A stretch of 56,188 nucleotides of DNA from Staphylococcus pasteuri (lineage in GTDB: Bacteria > Bacillota > Bacilli > Staphylococcales > Staphylococcaceae), in NCBI RefSeq assembly GCF_003970495.1, contig NZ_RXWW01000010.1, forward strand, positions 1-56,188, in the 5' to 3' direction. Below, piece after piece: positions 7,450 to 17,875 of the stretch. The position numbers and the translations under genes are program-made. Positions within the stretch are counted from its first letter, which is position 1. Each line of letters begins with the position of its first letter. The notes under the pieces were generated by a model, which saw only the letters and a list, made by a program, of their open reading frames with translations, made no database searches and was not told the origin of the DNA.

Positions 7450-8735
7450 TATGATTTAATCTCCAAGCGACTATCAACGATTTCATCTAAATTCAAATAT
7501 AGTTGTGATGTCTCGTTGACACTTTCAAGCGTAATATTTTCAACGATATCTAACATATCAAAGACACTAACTCCTTCAAAGTATAGCTTTGCATATTGAT
7601 TCGCAATGTACTCAGGAGAATTAAGACTCGAAATAAATTCGCCGATAAATTGTTTTTTCAGTAATTCAAAAGCTTCAATGTCTGAAAGATTACCTTGATT
7701 TTGTTTCAATTGATTTAAAAGCAATTGTTTTAATTGATCTGGATTAGTTGTGGCACTTGTAATTATAGAAAAACTGTACGTCGGTTCTAAAACAAATTGA
7801 TATCCAAATGTTTCATCAATTAAATCATTATTAAGTAATTCTTGATAAAATTCAGTCTCTTCTCCAAAAATAAGTTCATAGAAAAATGTCATTTCTAAAT
7901 CACGTTGTACATATTTTTCAGGAGATTCTTCTAATGGTTGATTTTTAAATCCAAGCATCAATTTAGGGGATTGTAGTTTCATTTCTTCAGTTACAAAATG
8001 TTGATTCACAGATTGAGGTTCATCAATTTTAGCACGTTCGATTTCAGGTTGATTTGTTTTATCTCGCTGATTTTCATGTTCCTCTACAATATCAACAATA
8101 TATTCTGGATCTACGTCACCTACAACAAAAAGTACCATATTAGATGGGTGGTAGAATGTTTCATAACATAAATATAAGTCATCTTTAGTAATGTCATAAA
8201 TACTTTCAACACTACCCGCAATATCCACTCTAATTGGATGATTTGTATACATCGCTCTTAATGTATTAAACATTAATTTATAGCCAGGTTGTTCTTGATA
8301 CATTTTGATTTCTTCTGCAATAATACCTTTTTCTTTATCTACAGTTTCTTTTGTAAAATAAGGCGTCTCAACCATAGTCAGTAATCGTTTAATATTATTT
8401 TCTAAGTGATCAGTAGCACTAAATAAGTAACTTGTACGATCAAAACTTGTAAATGCATTCGCTTGTGCATTTTCTTCAGCAAAAGCAGTAAATAAATCTT
8501 CCTCTTCTTTTTCAAACAATTTATGTTCTAAAAAATGTGCTACGCCATCAGGGACTGTCACAAATTCATTCTGCCCAAGAGGTTTAAAACGACTATCTAG
8601 TGAGCCAAATTGAGTAGTATACGTTACAAATGTTTTTTGAAATCCAGGTTTAGGAATGACAAATAAACGTAAGCCATTTTGTAATTCATGTTCATAAACT
8701 TTTTCATCTATGACCTCATAGTAATGTTGTTTCAC
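7449..8735 (-). CDS. ymfH: M16 family zinc peptidase YmfH (catalytic subunit type)
   Basis: A 428-aa member of the M16 (pitrilysin / processing-peptidase) family. The inverted zinc motif HFLEH occurs near residue 68, in the context GVAHFLEHKLFE, and a downstream acidic cluster near residue 145 (KGIIAEEIKMY) supplies the third ligand. M16 enzymes work as two-domain or two-subunit clamps that degrade or process peptides. The start is GTG 8735, the only start codon left after an in-frame stop; the AAAGGGTG ribosome site overlaps the ymfF stop. It pairs with ymfF, which lacks the zinc motif, so the two are likely to form a heterodimer. The natural substrate is unknown. Confidence 0.9.
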   Translation of the reverse strand: MKQHYYEVIDEKVYEHELQNGLRLFVIPKPGFQKTFVTYTTQFGSLDSRFKPLGQNEFVTVPDGVAHFLEHKLFEKEEEDLFTAFAEENAQANAFTSFDRTSYLFSATDHLENNIKRLLTMVETPYFTKETVDKEKGIIAEEIKMYQEQPGYKLMFNTLRAMYTNHPIRVDIAGSVESIYDITKDDLYLCYETFYHPSNMVLFVVGDVDPEYIVDIVEEHENQRDKTNQPEIERAKIDEPQSVNQHFVTEEMKLQSPKLMLGFKNQPLEESPEKYVQRDLEMTFFYELIFGEETEFYQELLNNDLIDETFGYQFVLEPTYSFSIITSATTNPDQLKQLLLNQLKQNQGNLSDIEAFELLKKQFIGEFISSLNSPEYIANQYAKLYFEGVSVFDMLDIVENITLESVNETSQLYLNLDEIVDSRLEIKS

Positions 8736-8743
8736 TACTCATT

Positions 8744-10012
8744 TCACCCTTTCGTTAATACATAAATCGAATCTAAAACTGCTTCATTTACAAGATCTAC
8801 GATATCTTTCTTAGTAACTTGATTTATGTTATTCAAAAAGTCTTCGTCAGTTTGTGGTTCATCTAACAGAATCTGATTATGTAATATTTCTATAATACTT
8901 TTGGGTCTATCTGTAGATTCGTGCCTTTGGGACGTAATGATTTTTTTAGCTAATTCAATTTTATCTTCTTCAAATTCACCTTTTTTAAATTTATCGAACT
9001 CTTCTAAAATTGTTTGTTTAGCAACTTCATATTTATCTGCTGATACACCACTAAGCACAAATAGATAACCATTTTTACCATCAATTTGTGAATGAATAGA
9101 ATAAGCTAAACTTTGTCTTTCACGTACCTCGTTAAATAGTACAGATGAAGGATCTCCGCCAAACATAATATTAAACACTATAAAAGCATAGTAATTATTT
9201 TTACCATAATGCGTTGGGAAACGATATCCTAAATTTAGCTTTGCTTGATCAACATCATCAGTCTCAACAATTGGATTCGGTATGTTGCTAGCATTTTCTA
9301 ATTGTTTATTATCATTTGAAGTTGTCTCAAAAATAAATGGCTCAATATTAAATTTAGTATTGATTTGGTCAATAACTTGTTGTTGATTAACATTACCTAC
9401 AACATAAACAGCACAATAATCATTTTGAATCATTGATTGATATGTATTATATAAGGAATTTGGAGTCACTTTAGATATTTGTTCAATTTGACCTGTTGCT
9501 AAATATTGATAAGCTTCATTTTCAAACATATTTTCTAACAATTTTAAGAATGAATATTGCGCTTTATTATCAATCATAGCTTCTATTTTTTTACTAAGTA
9601 GTGATTTTTCTTGTTTAACAAATTTTTCGTCAAATTGTTGATTATGTATTAATGGATTCCATATTAATTCATTTAATAAATCTAACCCTTGTTCAAATAA
9701 TGGGGTTTGGTCTTTGAGATAGCGTTCATTTACGATTTCAAGGGAAATTGTAATAACATGTTTATCTTTAAATTTAGAAACAAAACTATTCACATAAGCG
9801 CCATAAAGTTCAGACAATCGACGATTCAAAGCCTTATCGTCTTGCCACTTTTGAGAAGCTCTTACTAGTACTTTACTAAGCACTGATCGTTCAGTAATTG
9901 TTTCATAACCAAGTGGTGCCATAAATTTAAATGTTATCGTTGTAGTTTTAAATTTTTCAGTTGGCATCACATGAATATGTCTATTTTTATTATTTTGCTT
10001 TTCTTTATGCAA
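8744..10012 (-). CDS. ymfF: M16 peptidase-like protein YmfF (zinc motif lost)
   Basis: A 422-aa M16-fold protein whose first domain aligns by pattern with YmfH but lacks the HxxEH motif (APLGYETITERSVLSKVL occupies that region). It is therefore probably the non-catalytic partner, as in mitochondrial processing peptidase alpha/beta or AlbE/AlbF pairs. The later region RERQSLAYSIHSQIDG is a typical M16 C-domain signature (R...Y). The start is TTG 10012, placed 8 nt after a strong GGAGG. It lies between the GntR regulator ymfC and ymfH, with an 8-nt gap to ymfH. Confidence 0.88.
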   Translation of the reverse strand: MHKEKQNNKNRHIHVMPTEKFKTTTITFKFMAPLGYETITERSVLSKVLVRASQKWQDDKALNRRLSELYGAYVNSFVSKFKDKHVITISLEIVNERYLKDQTPLFEQGLDLLNELIWNPLIHNQQFDEKFVKQEKSLLSKKIEAMIDNKAQYSFLKLLENMFENEAYQYLATGQIEQISKVTPNSLYNTYQSMIQNDYCAVYVVGNVNQQQVIDQINTKFNIEPFIFETTSNDNKQLENASNIPNPIVETDDVDQAKLNLGYRFPTHYGKNNYYAFIVFNIMFGGDPSSVLFNEVRERQSLAYSIHSQIDGKNGYLFVLSGVSADKYEVAKQTILEEFDKFKKGEFEEDKIELAKKIITSQRHESTDRPKSIIEILHNQILLDEPQTDEDFLNNINQVTKKDIVDLVNEAVLDSIYVLTKG

Positions 10013-10038
10013 CTACTTTACCTCCAATGACTTTATCA

Positions 10039-10752
10039 TTATTTTTCTTTTGTAATTCTAAATTTCACTAAACTACTTTTCATATAATTTAAAGAATATA
10101 AAATCGGATTCTTTTCTTCATCATAATGTGTTACTTTGAGTAACATTAATCCTTCATGTGGTGAGGCATTAAGTAATTCTGATATATGAGGTTCATAATT
10201 AACCGCTTCTAAATCAGTTTCTGCATAAGTTACTATATGACCTGTTGCATCTTTAATTGCATTTAACATTGAACCATTACTTTCTTGGTAACCCGTACAT
10301 GTTAAATAGTCCTTCGCAATTTTATCTAAACAATACACAACCGGTTGGTGATTGGCAGTTTTTAATCTTTCTATAATAGTAACTGGTTGTTTTTCGCCAA
10401 TTCCTAAACGTTTAGCATCTAAAATGGTTGCTGGTTGTTCATCAAAATTTAAATATTCAGTCCCAGATTTAAAACCAGCACTTTTAATCATTTCAGTTAT
10501 ACTAATCAATTCATTTAAGGGATAAAAGAAAGGGGGCAGTGATTTCACACTTGTACCCTCTTCAAAATTATCAACTATCACTTGTTCAGTGATAAGTTCA
10601 TTTATCCCATCATAAACATCATCTTTTTTTATTTGAAGTTCACGAGCAATTGATAAATTACTTGGTAATTTACTTCCATACTCTAACTCTCCAGATTTAA
10701 TTTTATTTAAAATGTATTGTTTTACTCTATATTTAGCATTCATTTCCGACAT
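10039..10752 (-). CDS. ymfC: GntR/HutC-type transcriptional regulator YmfC
   Basis: A 237-aa regulator with an N-terminal winged helix-turn-helix of the GntR family (residues about 8-70, including GSKLPSNLSIARELQIKKDDV) and a C-terminal UTRA ligand-binding domain (about 90-235). Members of the HutC subgroup sense small molecules such as sugars or amino-acid derivatives. The ligand here is unknown. It starts at ATG 10752, just past the spoIIIE stop. Its GAGGTG ribosome site is part of the spoIIIE terminal codons, so the two genes are translationally linked. It probably regulates the following ymfF-ymfH-ymfI genes. Confidence 0.9.
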   Translation of the reverse strand: MSEMNAKYRVKQYILNKIKSGELEYGSKLPSNLSIARELQIKKDDVYDGINELITEQVIVDNFEEGTSVKSLPPFFYPLNELISITEMIKSAGFKSGTEYLNFDEQPATILDAKRLGIGEKQPVTIIERLKTANHQPVVYCLDKIAKDYLTCTGYQESNGSMLNAIKDATGHIVTYAETDLEAVNYEPHISELLNASPHEGLMLLKVTHYDEEKNPILYSLNYMKSSLVKFRITKEK

Positions 10753-10754
10753 AA

Positions 10755-13157
10755 TTACACCTCATCTTTATCAATATCAACTAAAATTTGTCTTGGTTTA
10801 CTTCCCTTTTGAGGACCTATAACTTGATTTCTCTCAAGATCATCCATGAGTCTTGATGCTCGGTTATACCCAATTCTAAACTGTCTTTGTAATAAAGATG
10901 TACTTGCTTTTTGTTTTTCTATAACAAATAAGTAGGCTTCATCATATAACGCATCTTCACTTTTCATTTCTGACTTATCTACTGGTGCATCAGGTTCCAT
11001 TTCTTTAACATAATTAGCTTGTTGTTGTTCCACTACATAGTTGACTACATCCTGTACTTCTTGGTCACTTAAGAATGCACCCTGTATTCTTGTTTTAGTT
11101 GAATCACCATTTCCAACGTATAGCATATCACCTTTACCTAGTAATTTTTCAGCTCCTCCAGAACCTATAATCGTTCTTGAGTCTGTTTGTGAACTTACAG
11201 CAAAGGCAATTCTTGATGGAATATTATTTTTAATTATACCAGTAATAACATCTACGGACGGTCTTTGTGTAGCAACAATTAAATGAATACCTGCTGCACG
11301 TGCCATTTGGGTGATACGTTGAATAGCATTTTCTACTTCTTTACCAGCAACCATCATTAAATCAGCTAATTCATCTACAATTACAACAATATAAGGTAAT
11401 TCTGCTTGTTTTTCATCTAATTCTTTATTTTGATTTCTAATATATTGATTATATCCTTCTATATTTCTTGTAGAAGAATGTTGGAATAAATCATAACGTC
11501 TTTCCATTTCCGCTACAATCTTTTCTAAAGCTTGTGCTGCTTTATGTGGGTTAGTTACAACTGGTATTAATAAATGCGGAATACCATTGTACACATTTAA
11601 TTCTACCATTTTAGGATCAATCAACATAAGTTTAACTTCATGTGGCTTAGCATTTAATAACAAACTAGTAATTATTCCATTAATGCAAACAGACTTACCA
11701 CTTCCGGTAGAACCCGCAACTAATAAATGGGGCATTTCGTTTAATTGAATAGTAATTGGATCTCCTGAGATATCTCTACCCAATCCGACTTCTAATTTAT
11801 CATTAGAAGGGAATTTTTCTTCTAATACTTCTTTCAATGCAACTAAAGAGATCTTATCATTTGGCACTTCAATACCTACAGCTGAACGTCCTGGTATAGG
11901 TGCTTCAATACGTACATCCTTTGCAGCTAAAGCTAAAGCAATATCATTATGCAAATTAACGATTTTATTTACTTTCACTCCTTGTGCTGGTTGAACTTCA
12001 TATTGTGTAACGGCTGGTCCGATTTTAATTTGAGTAACTTTTGCATCAACACCGAAGTTTTTCATTGTAGATTCTAAAACTTGACCTTTACGTTTAACTT
12101 CTGCTTTTGACGTTGATTGTTTCTGAGCTGGTTGCTTTAATAATGATAATGGCGGTACTACATAAGAAACATTCATTTCTTCTCCAGCTTCAGAAATAGA
12201 ATTTTCATTTTGGCTATCATCATTTTCATTATTTGTTGATTGAGTTTGATGTTCTATTTCAGAACGATCATTATTCGTCTGTTGTTCTTTATTGCTTGGT
12301 GTATTGTCATTTGCTTCATGATCAAATAATCGTTTTTTACGTTTTGGTTGTACTGTCTCTTTCTCAGAATCACTATGACCATATATAGGTATATCACTGT
12401 CTTGTTGTACTTCTGGTAAATCTGTAACGTCTTTTACTACATCATTTTCTTGTGAACGATGGCGCTTTTCGATTCTTTCTGCTTTATTTTTGGCTTTTTC
12501 TTCTTTTTTAGATTTATTATTTTGTCGGTTTTCTTTTAAATTTTGAGAAGCTGATACTGTAGTAGTTTTTATACCTTCTAATATTTTTTTAGATACATCA
12601 CGATGTCTTAAGTTTAATAGCAAAATAATGCTTGATGCTAAAAGTAAAATCGTAATAATGATAACACCGACAATAGAAATGAGCGGAATACAAATTTCTA
12701 GTAAATAATAGCCAATCAATCCGCCACCAAAATTTGGAAAATGATTATGTTCATATGATTTATAAACATAAGACAATACTGGTTCTCTTTCAGAAACGAT
12801 ACCTTTACTAAAGTGATAATATAGCTGAGCTATAAATAGTAATGCAAATTGTAATGTAATTGAACCTACTGTTCTTCTTGTTTTAGGTATTTTCTTAGAA
12901 TATGTGATAAAACCTGTTGCTAATAAAATTAAAATATATGTTAAATATCGACTCATTCCGACAAAATAATTAAAGAAACTATCAATCATTCGTCCTATGA
13001 TGCCTAATTGAAAAGCACCTAAAATGATTAAAATAACCACAACGATAGCAATAATATATCTTAATGGACTCTCAGTTTGCTTTTTCTTTGTGGTTGTTTT
13101 CTTTCTAGTTGTATTTGTTTTTTTCTTTGTCGGCGATTTTTTCTTTGCTTGTGGCAA
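10755..13157 (-). CDS. spoIIIE: DNA translocase SpoIIIE/FtsK family
   Basis: An ATP-driven double-stranded DNA pump that clears chromosomal DNA from the closing septum. The 800-aa protein has a Lys/Thr-rich N-terminus, about four membrane helices (residues 33-190), a long charged and Gln/Asn-rich linker (about 190-320), a RecA-like motor with Walker [10 protein letters not shown] near residue 460 and Walker [12 protein letters not shown], and a C-terminal winged-helix gamma domain that reads chromosome polarity sequences (about 725-790). The start is TTG 13157 with GAAGGTG 7 nt upstream. In staphylococci SpoIIIE acts beside a second FtsK. It heads the spoIIIE-ymfC-ymfF-ymfH-ymfI unit. Confidence 0.96.
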   Translation of the reverse strand: MPQAKKKSPTKKKTNTTRKKTTTKKKQTESPLRYIIAIVVVILIILGAFQLGIIGRMIDSFFNYFVGMSRYLTYILILLATGFITYSKKIPKTRRTVGSITLQFALLFIAQLYYHFSKGIVSEREPVLSYVYKSYEHNHFPNFGGGLIGYYLLEICIPLISIVGVIIITILLLASSIILLLNLRHRDVSKKILEGIKTTTVSASQNLKENRQNNKSKKEEKAKNKAERIEKRHRSQENDVVKDVTDLPEVQQDSDIPIYGHSDSEKETVQPKRKKRLFDHEANDNTPSNKEQQTNNDRSEIEHQTQSTNNENDDSQNENSISEAGEEMNVSYVVPPLSLLKQPAQKQSTSKAEVKRKGQVLESTMKNFGVDAKVTQIKIGPAVTQYEVQPAQGVKVNKIVNLHNDIALALAAKDVRIEAPIPGRSAVGIEVPNDKISLVALKEVLEEKFPSNDKLEVGLGRDISGDPITIQLNEMPHLLVAGSTGSGKSVCINGIITSLLLNAKPHEVKLMLIDPKMVELNVYNGIPHLLIPVVTNPHKAAQALEKIVAEMERRYDLFQHSSTRNIEGYNQYIRNQNKELDEKQAELPYIVVIVDELADLMMVAGKEVENAIQRITQMARAAGIHLIVATQRPSVDVITGIIKNNIPSRIAFAVSSQTDSRTIIGSGGAEKLLGKGDMLYVGNGDSTKTRIQGAFLSDQEVQDVVNYVVEQQQANYVKEMEPDAPVDKSEMKSEDALYDEAYLFVIEKQKASTSLLQRQFRIGYNRASRLMDDLERNQVIGPQKGSKPRQILVDIDKDEV

Positions 13158-13241
13158 ATTGGTACACCTTCTTTTTATAATCTTTCATATGTATAATAAA
13201 TAACTTTTGTGCCAATAATTTAAGGCTTTTTTAATAAGATG

Positions 13242-13393
13242 AAAGAGGCAAGGACACTTACACTCATAATAGAAACATTTCGTAAAATAAAGAATGTATT
13301 CGAATCATTCCTTATACTTACAATAGTCTATTGAAGTTCAAAGTCATATATTTCAAATGACTAAAAACAATGTGAGTATGTCCCAACCTCTTT
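13242..13393 (-). repeat. Long imperfect inverted repeat after rnjB
   Basis: Outer arms AAAGAGG-N3-GGACA (13242-13256) pair with TGTCC-N3-CCTCTTT (13379-13393). An ACTCA/TGAGT pairing continues inward, and smaller palindromes fill the 150-nt element. It begins 18 nt after the rnjB stop codon and ends near the spoIIIE promoter region. It resembles the GAGG-TGGGACA intergenic repeats that are common in staphylococcal genomes, and probably acts as a terminator or 3'-end structure of rnjB. The next 80 nt up to spoIIIE hold no promoter I can define well. Confidence 0.6.
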
Positions 13394-13411
13394 AAATTAT
13401 ATTTATAATGA

Positions 13412-15085
13412 TTATATTTCTGAAATGACTGGAATAATCATTGGACGACGTTTAGTACTTTCGAAAAGTAATTTGCTAATTTTGTCTCTCATATTTTGTT
13501 TAATATCTGACCATTCAATACGTTTTTCTTGTAATCCTGCTTCAACGATTTCACGTACTTTTTCTTCAGCTTCTTTTAATAAGTCTTCGCTTTCTCTAAC
13601 GTAAACAAAACCTCTTGATTGTATTTCAGGTCCCGCTGCAATTCTGCGATTTTTAGGATCAAGTGTAACTACTGCAATAAAGATTCCGTCTTCAGCTAAT
13701 AAATGGCGATCTCTTAATACAATATTACCTACATCACCGACGCCGATACCATCGATTAATATATTACCTGAAGGTACTTTTTCATTTAATACCATATTTG
13801 TACCGTCATAATTAATAACATCACCTTTTTCAACAAGGAAAATCTTTTCAGGTGCAACACCTGCTTCAGCTGCTAATTTAGCATGCGCAATTTGCATTTT
13901 AAATTCACCTTGAACAGGTATAAAGTATTCTGGTTTCATAATATTAATCATCATTTTTAGTTCTTCCATACATCCATGACTTGATGCATGAATCTTTTTA
14001 TTATTAGGAATAATATGTGCACCTGCACGTACTAATTCATTTAATGTATTAGCGATAATAACTTCCATATTAGCTGATGCTGTAATTGCTAAAAATACTG
14101 AATCACCTTTTTCGATGTTCATAATTTTATGTTTTTGTTGAGCCATTTGACTTAATGCTTCTACAGGTTCACCTTGCATACCTGTTGCAATAATAATGAC
14201 TTCATTTTTAGGATAATTTTCAACTTCGCTAATTGGAATAAGTAAATCTTTCGGAATATCAAAATAACCCATTTTACGTGCAATATTAAATGAACTTTCT
14301 AGTGAACGTCCTAAGAAAGATACTTTACGATTTAATTGGCTCGCAATATTTAATACTTGTTGTATTCTTATAAAGTTTGAAGCATAGCATGATACAATAA
14401 GACGTCCATTTACTTTAGCAAATGCATCGTACATGTGATGTTCAATCACGTTTTCAGGTGTATTGTATCCTGGTTTTTCAGCTTCAGTAGAGTCACTGAT
14501 TAAAGCAAAGACTCCTTCTTCTCCAATTTCAGCCATACGTTTAAAGTCTGGTGAGTATTGTCCACTTAAACTTTGATCAAATTTGAATTCACCTGTGTAT
14601 ACAATTGAACCATAAGATGTGTGAATACAGATACCTAAACTATCGGGGATACTATGTGTTGTATTAAAGAAACTAATATTCACATTTTTAAAACGCATAA
14701 CTGATTCATGGTTAACTGAATAGTAACGAACTTTTTTATTAATATTACGTGATTTCATAATCTCTTTAACAAGGGCAATTGTTAATTTAGACCCGTAAAC
14801 AGGAGCATCAACTTGTTCTAATATATAACTTACGGCACCCATTGCATGTTCATGTCCATGTGTTAGGAAAATGCCTTTTAATTTTTCTTTATTTTCAATG
14901 ACATATTGAATGTCTGGAATTACGATATCTACGCCTAACATTTCATCTTCTGGAAACATTAAACCAGCATCAAGCATAAACATCTCATCGTCTACTTCAA
15001 CGATATACATATTTTTCGCAATTTCTCCTACACCACCAAGTGGTATGATGCGAATGTCTTTATTTTTTTTCTTTATTAAACTCAA
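13412..15085 (-). CDS. rnjB: Ribonuclease J2
   Basis: The second RNase J paralogue, a metallo-beta-lactamase/beta-CASP ribonuclease that works in a complex with RNase J1 in 5' processing and mRNA decay. It is 557 aa, the S. aureus RnjB length. The usual metal-binding HxHxDH is degenerate here: residues 76-81 read HGHEHA (Asp80 to His, His81 to Ala). This is consistent with reports that J2 has weak or no exonuclease activity and a structural role. The start is TTG 15085, 7 nt after AGGAGG. It has its own promoter (15135-15163) and follows the pnp terminator, placing two RNA-decay enzymes side by side. Confidence 0.95.
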   Translation of the reverse strand: MSLIKKKNKDIRIIPLGGVGEIAKNMYIVEVDDEMFMLDAGLMFPEDEMLGVDIVIPDIQYVIENKEKLKGIFLTHGHEHAMGAVSYILEQVDAPVYGSKLTIALVKEIMKSRNINKKVRYYSVNHESVMRFKNVNISFFNTTHSIPDSLGICIHTSYGSIVYTGEFKFDQSLSGQYSPDFKRMAEIGEEGVFALISDSTEAEKPGYNTPENVIEHHMYDAFAKVNGRLIVSCYASNFIRIQQVLNIASQLNRKVSFLGRSLESSFNIARKMGYFDIPKDLLIPISEVENYPKNEVIIIATGMQGEPVEALSQMAQQKHKIMNIEKGDSVFLAITASANMEVIIANTLNELVRAGAHIIPNNKKIHASSHGCMEELKMMINIMKPEYFIPVQGEFKMQIAHAKLAAEAGVAPEKIFLVEKGDVINYDGTNMVLNEKVPSGNILIDGIGVGDVGNIVLRDRHLLAEDGIFIAVVTLDPKNRRIAAGPEIQSRGFVYVRESEDLLKEAEEKVREIVEAGLQEKRIEWSDIKQNMRDKISKLLFESTKRRPMIIPVISEI

Positions 15086-15134
15086 AATGTTACCTCCTAT
15101 ATTTTATCCCCGTCCATATATAAACTCACCATTT

Positions 15135-15163
15135 ATTATAAGTTAAAATGGGCTTGATGTACA
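15135..15163 (-). promoter_or_regulatory. Promoter of rnjB
   Basis: Minus strand -35 TGTACA (15158-15163), 17-nt spacer, consensus -10 TATAAT (15135-15140), about 50 nt before the TTG start. Confidence 0.65.
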
Positions 15164-15213
15164 CTATTAATCAATGTCATCACTGCTTTAATATAAAAGG
15201 TTAGCGAAATATA

Positions 15214-15246
15214 AAAAGATTGGAACCCTTTATAAAGATTCCAATC
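15214..15246 (-). terminator. Intrinsic terminator of pnp
   Basis: An 8-bp stem (GATTGGAA 15218-15225 with TTCCAATC 15239-15246), with a self-complementary CTTTATAAAG inside the loop, is followed by T5 on the minus strand. It begins 12 nt after the pnp stop. Confidence 0.85.
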
Positions 15247-15258
15247 ATTTAAACAATA

Positions 15259-17358
15259 TTATTTTTCGTTTATAGCTTTATGTGAAGCGTTGACACGACC
15301 TTGTTTGTCAATTTCAGTTACTTTAACTTCAATTGTGTCTCCGATTTTCAACACGTCTTCTACTTTATTAATACGTTCAGTAGAAATTTGTGAGATGTGT
15401 AATAACGCATCTTTACCTGGGAATAATTCAACGAAAGCGCCGTATTTTTCAATACGTTTAACTTTAGCATTGTATACTTGACCAACTTCAGCTTCACGAG
15501 TAATTTCTTCAATTATTTCACGTGCACGATTAATCATTTCTTGATCTACTGCACCAATAAATATTTGACCGTCTTGTTCGATATCAAGTTTAACGCCTGT
15601 TTCATCAATAATTTCATTGATTTTTTTACCGCCTGGTCCAATGACATCTCTAATTTTTGATGGGTTAATATTCATTGTAACAACTTTAGGTGCATAGGCA
15701 CTTAGTTCATTTCTAGGTTGATCAATAGTTTGTAACATATGATCCATAATAGCTAAACGACCTTGACGCGCTTGTTCTAAAGCTTCTTCAATCACTTCAC
15801 GAGTTAAACCGTCAATTTTAATGTCCATTTGGATAGCAGTAATACCTTCTTTAGTACCTGCAACTTTAAAGTCCATGTCACCTAAAGCATCTTCCATACC
15901 TTGAATATCCGTTAAAATAGTATAACTATCTTCACGAGTAACAAGTCCCATAGCGATACCGGCAACTGGTGCTTTAATTGGCACACCTGCATCCATTAAA
16001 GCTAATGTTGAACCACAAATAGACGCTTGTGAAGATGAACCATTAGATTCTAATACTTCACTTACGATTCTTACTGTATAAGGGAAATCTGAAGTATCAG
16101 GTATGATGTGCTTAAGTGCTCTTTCACCTAATGCACCGTGACCAATTTCACGACGTCCTGGTGCTCTTACTGGACCCGTTTCACCAACTGAGAAGTTAGG
16201 GAAATTATAGTGATGCATAAAACGTTTTTCTTCTTCTGGTCCTAGGCCATCAATTAATTGATAATCTCCTAAAGCACCTAATGTTAATACTGACAATGCT
16301 TGTGTTTGTCCACGAGTGAATAAACCAGATCCATGTGCTCTAGGTAAAAGACCAACTTCAGATTCTAATGGACGAATTTCATCAGGTTTACGACCATCAG
16401 GACGAATTTTTTCGTCTGCGATTAAACGTCTTACTTCTTCTTTAACCAAATCATTTAAGATTGCATAAACTTCTTTAATTAAAGTTTCATTATCAGGATC
16501 TTCTTCATCGATAAATTCAGCAACAATGTCTTCTTTTAATGCATCTAAATTAATGTCACGTTGTTGTTTATCAAATGTTAATACAGTGTCTTTTAAACCT
16601 TTTTCTTCTGTTAAAGATTTAACCTTTTCAACAAGTGCTTCATCTCTTTCAATTGGAATAAATTCTTGTTTTTCAGGTTGAATATGGTCAATAATTTCTT
16701 GTTGGAATGCAACTAAGCGTTTAATTTCATCATGACCAAAGAAGATTGCCTCAAGCATTTCGCTTTCAGTAATTTCGCTAGCACCCGCTTCAACCATGTT
16801 AACAGCGTCTTTATGACCTGCAACTTCTAGGTCTAAACGTGATACTTCTTTCTCTGCAACAGTTGGATTGATAACATATTTTCCGTCAACATAACCCACA
16901 TTTACACCAGCGATTGGTCCTTGGAATGGAATATCAGAAACACTTAATGCCATAGATGAACCTATCATTGCAGCCATTTCAGGTGAGCAATCTGGGTCTG
17001 CACTAAGTACAATGTTCATAATTTGCACATCATGTTTGTAACCTTTAGGGAATAATGGACGAATTGGTCTATCAATTAAACGTGCAGTTAAAGTTGCATC
17101 ATCACCTGGACGTCCTTCTCTCTTTTTAAATCCTCCAGGAATTTTACCTGCAGCATACATTTTTTCTTCATAATTAACTGTTAATGGGAAAAAGTCACCA
17201 TCACGTGGCTCTTTAGAAGCAGTTGCAGTTGATAATACAACTGTATCACCATAACGAACTAAAACAGCACCATTAGCTTGTTTGGCTAACTGTCCTGTTT
17301 CAATTGTTAATGATCTGCCAGCCCATTCAGTTTTAAAAACTTTCTTCTCTTGAGACAT
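15259..17358 (-). CDS. pnp: Polynucleotide phosphorylase
   Basis: A phosphorolytic 3'-5' exoribonuclease and partner of RNase Y and RNase J in the proposed RNA degradosome. It is 699 aa, usual for the family. Domain order: first RNase PH core (about 1-220), alpha-helical linker, second RNase PH core (about 310-545), KH domain ([20 protein letters not shown], about 560-610) and S1 RNA-binding domain (about 620-695, [21 protein letters not shown]). ATG 17358 is 7 nt after GAGAGGAG. It has its own promoter and lies after the rpsO terminator, the widespread rpsO-pnp order. Confidence 0.98.
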   Translation of the reverse strand: MSQEKKVFKTEWAGRSLTIETGQLAKQANGAVLVRYGDTVVLSTATASKEPRDGDFFPLTVNYEEKMYAAGKIPGGFKKREGRPGDDATLTARLIDRPIRPLFPKGYKHDVQIMNIVLSADPDCSPEMAAMIGSSMALSVSDIPFQGPIAGVNVGYVDGKYVINPTVAEKEVSRLDLEVAGHKDAVNMVEAGASEITESEMLEAIFFGHDEIKRLVAFQQEIIDHIQPEKQEFIPIERDEALVEKVKSLTEEKGLKDTVLTFDKQQRDINLDALKEDIVAEFIDEEDPDNETLIKEVYAILNDLVKEEVRRLIADEKIRPDGRKPDEIRPLESEVGLLPRAHGSGLFTRGQTQALSVLTLGALGDYQLIDGLGPEEEKRFMHHYNFPNFSVGETGPVRAPGRREIGHGALGERALKHIIPDTSDFPYTVRIVSEVLESNGSSSQASICGSTLALMDAGVPIKAPVAGIAMGLVTREDSYTILTDIQGMEDALGDMDFKVAGTKEGITAIQMDIKIDGLTREVIEEALEQARQGRLAIMDHMLQTIDQPRNELSAYAPKVVTMNINPSKIRDVIGPGGKKINEIIDETGVKLDIEQDGQIFIGAVDQEMINRAREIIEEITREAEVGQVYNAKVKRIEKYGAFVELFPGKDALLHISQISTERINKVEDVLKIGDTIEVKVTEIDKQGRVNASHKAINEK

Positions 17359-17385
17359 TATGAATCTCCTCTCTAAATTCTATTA

Positions 17386-17413
17386 CTTATATCATATCAC
17401 TTATTACTTTCAA
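17386..17413 (-). promoter_or_regulatory. Promoter of pnp
   Basis: Minus strand -35 TTGAAA (17408-17413), 16-nt spacer, -10 TATAAG (17386-17391), about 27 nt before the pnp start codon, implying a short leader. Confidence 0.6.
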
Positions 17414-17448
17414 TTTATATTAGTTCTTATTTGTTAGAGAATAAAAAA

Positions 17449-17478
17449 AGGAAAGTACCAATCGAATGGTGCTTTCCT
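17449..17478 (-). terminator. Intrinsic terminator of rpsO
   Basis: A 12-bp stem with one G-T wobble (AGGAAAGTACCA 17449-17460 with TGGTGCTTTCCT 17467-17478) and a 6-nt loop is followed by a T-run on the minus strand, 15 nt after the rpsO stop. Confidence 0.92.
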
Positions 17479-17493
17479 AATTTATTATTAAGA

Positions 17494-17763
17494 TTAACGA
17501 CGGATACCTAATGATTTAATTAATTCACGGTAACGTTGAATATCTTTACCACGTAAGTAGTTTAATAAATGTCTACGACGACCTACCATTTTTAATAATC
17601 CACGACGTGAATGGTGGTCTTTTTTGTGCTCACGTAAATGCTCGTTTAAAGCTGAGATTTCAGCAGTTAAGACAGCGATTTGTACTTCTGGAGATCCAGT
17701 GTCTGCTTCGTGAGTACGGTATTCTTTAATTAATTCATTTTTACGTTCTTGTGAAATTGCCAT
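17494..17763 (-). CDS. rpsO: 30S ribosomal protein S15
   Basis: A primary 16S rRNA-binding protein of the small-subunit platform (89 aa). The sequence from [12 protein letters not shown] through the conserved [20 protein letters not shown] block is typical S15. I choose ATG 17763, 9 nt after AAAGGAGG; an upstream TTG two codons earlier lies too close to that site. S15 commonly represses its own synthesis by binding its mRNA leader, and the leader here has suitable competing hairpins. Confidence 0.98.
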   Translation of the reverse strand: MAISQERKNELIKEYRTHEADTGSPEVQIAVLTAEISALNEHLREHKKDHHSRRGLLKMVGRRRHLLNYLRGKDIQRYRELIKSLGIRR

Positions 17764-17843
17764 TATCAATTTCCTCCTTTATTGTATATACACCTTTATC
17801 CGAGTTAGGCGTCGGAGTCTCGACCTACTAAGAAAAAGGTTGT
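17764..17843 (-). promoter_or_regulatory. Structured leader of rpsO, candidate S15 autoregulatory site
   Basis: Two mutually exclusive short hairpins can form: TCCGA (17799-17803) with TCGGA (17812-17816), or GTCG (17811-17814) with CGAC (17821-17824). A perfect palindrome TGTATATACA (17783-17792) lies just before the Shine-Dalgarno sequence. Autoregulation by S15 through leader structures is known in several bacteria. I infer, but cannot show, that this is the equivalent site. Confidence 0.45.
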
Positions 17844-17871
17844 GGTTAAAACGAATCAACTCGTTTTAATC
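17844..17871 (-). terminator. Hairpin between ribF and rpsO
   Basis: An 11-bp stem with one wobble (GGTTAAAACGA 17844-17854 with TCGTTTTAATC 17861-17871) begins 4 nt after the ribF stop. The T5 tract on the minus strand is offset by six bases, so termination may be partial and some rpsO mRNA may come from read-through. Confidence 0.6.
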
Positions 17872-17875
17872 AACT

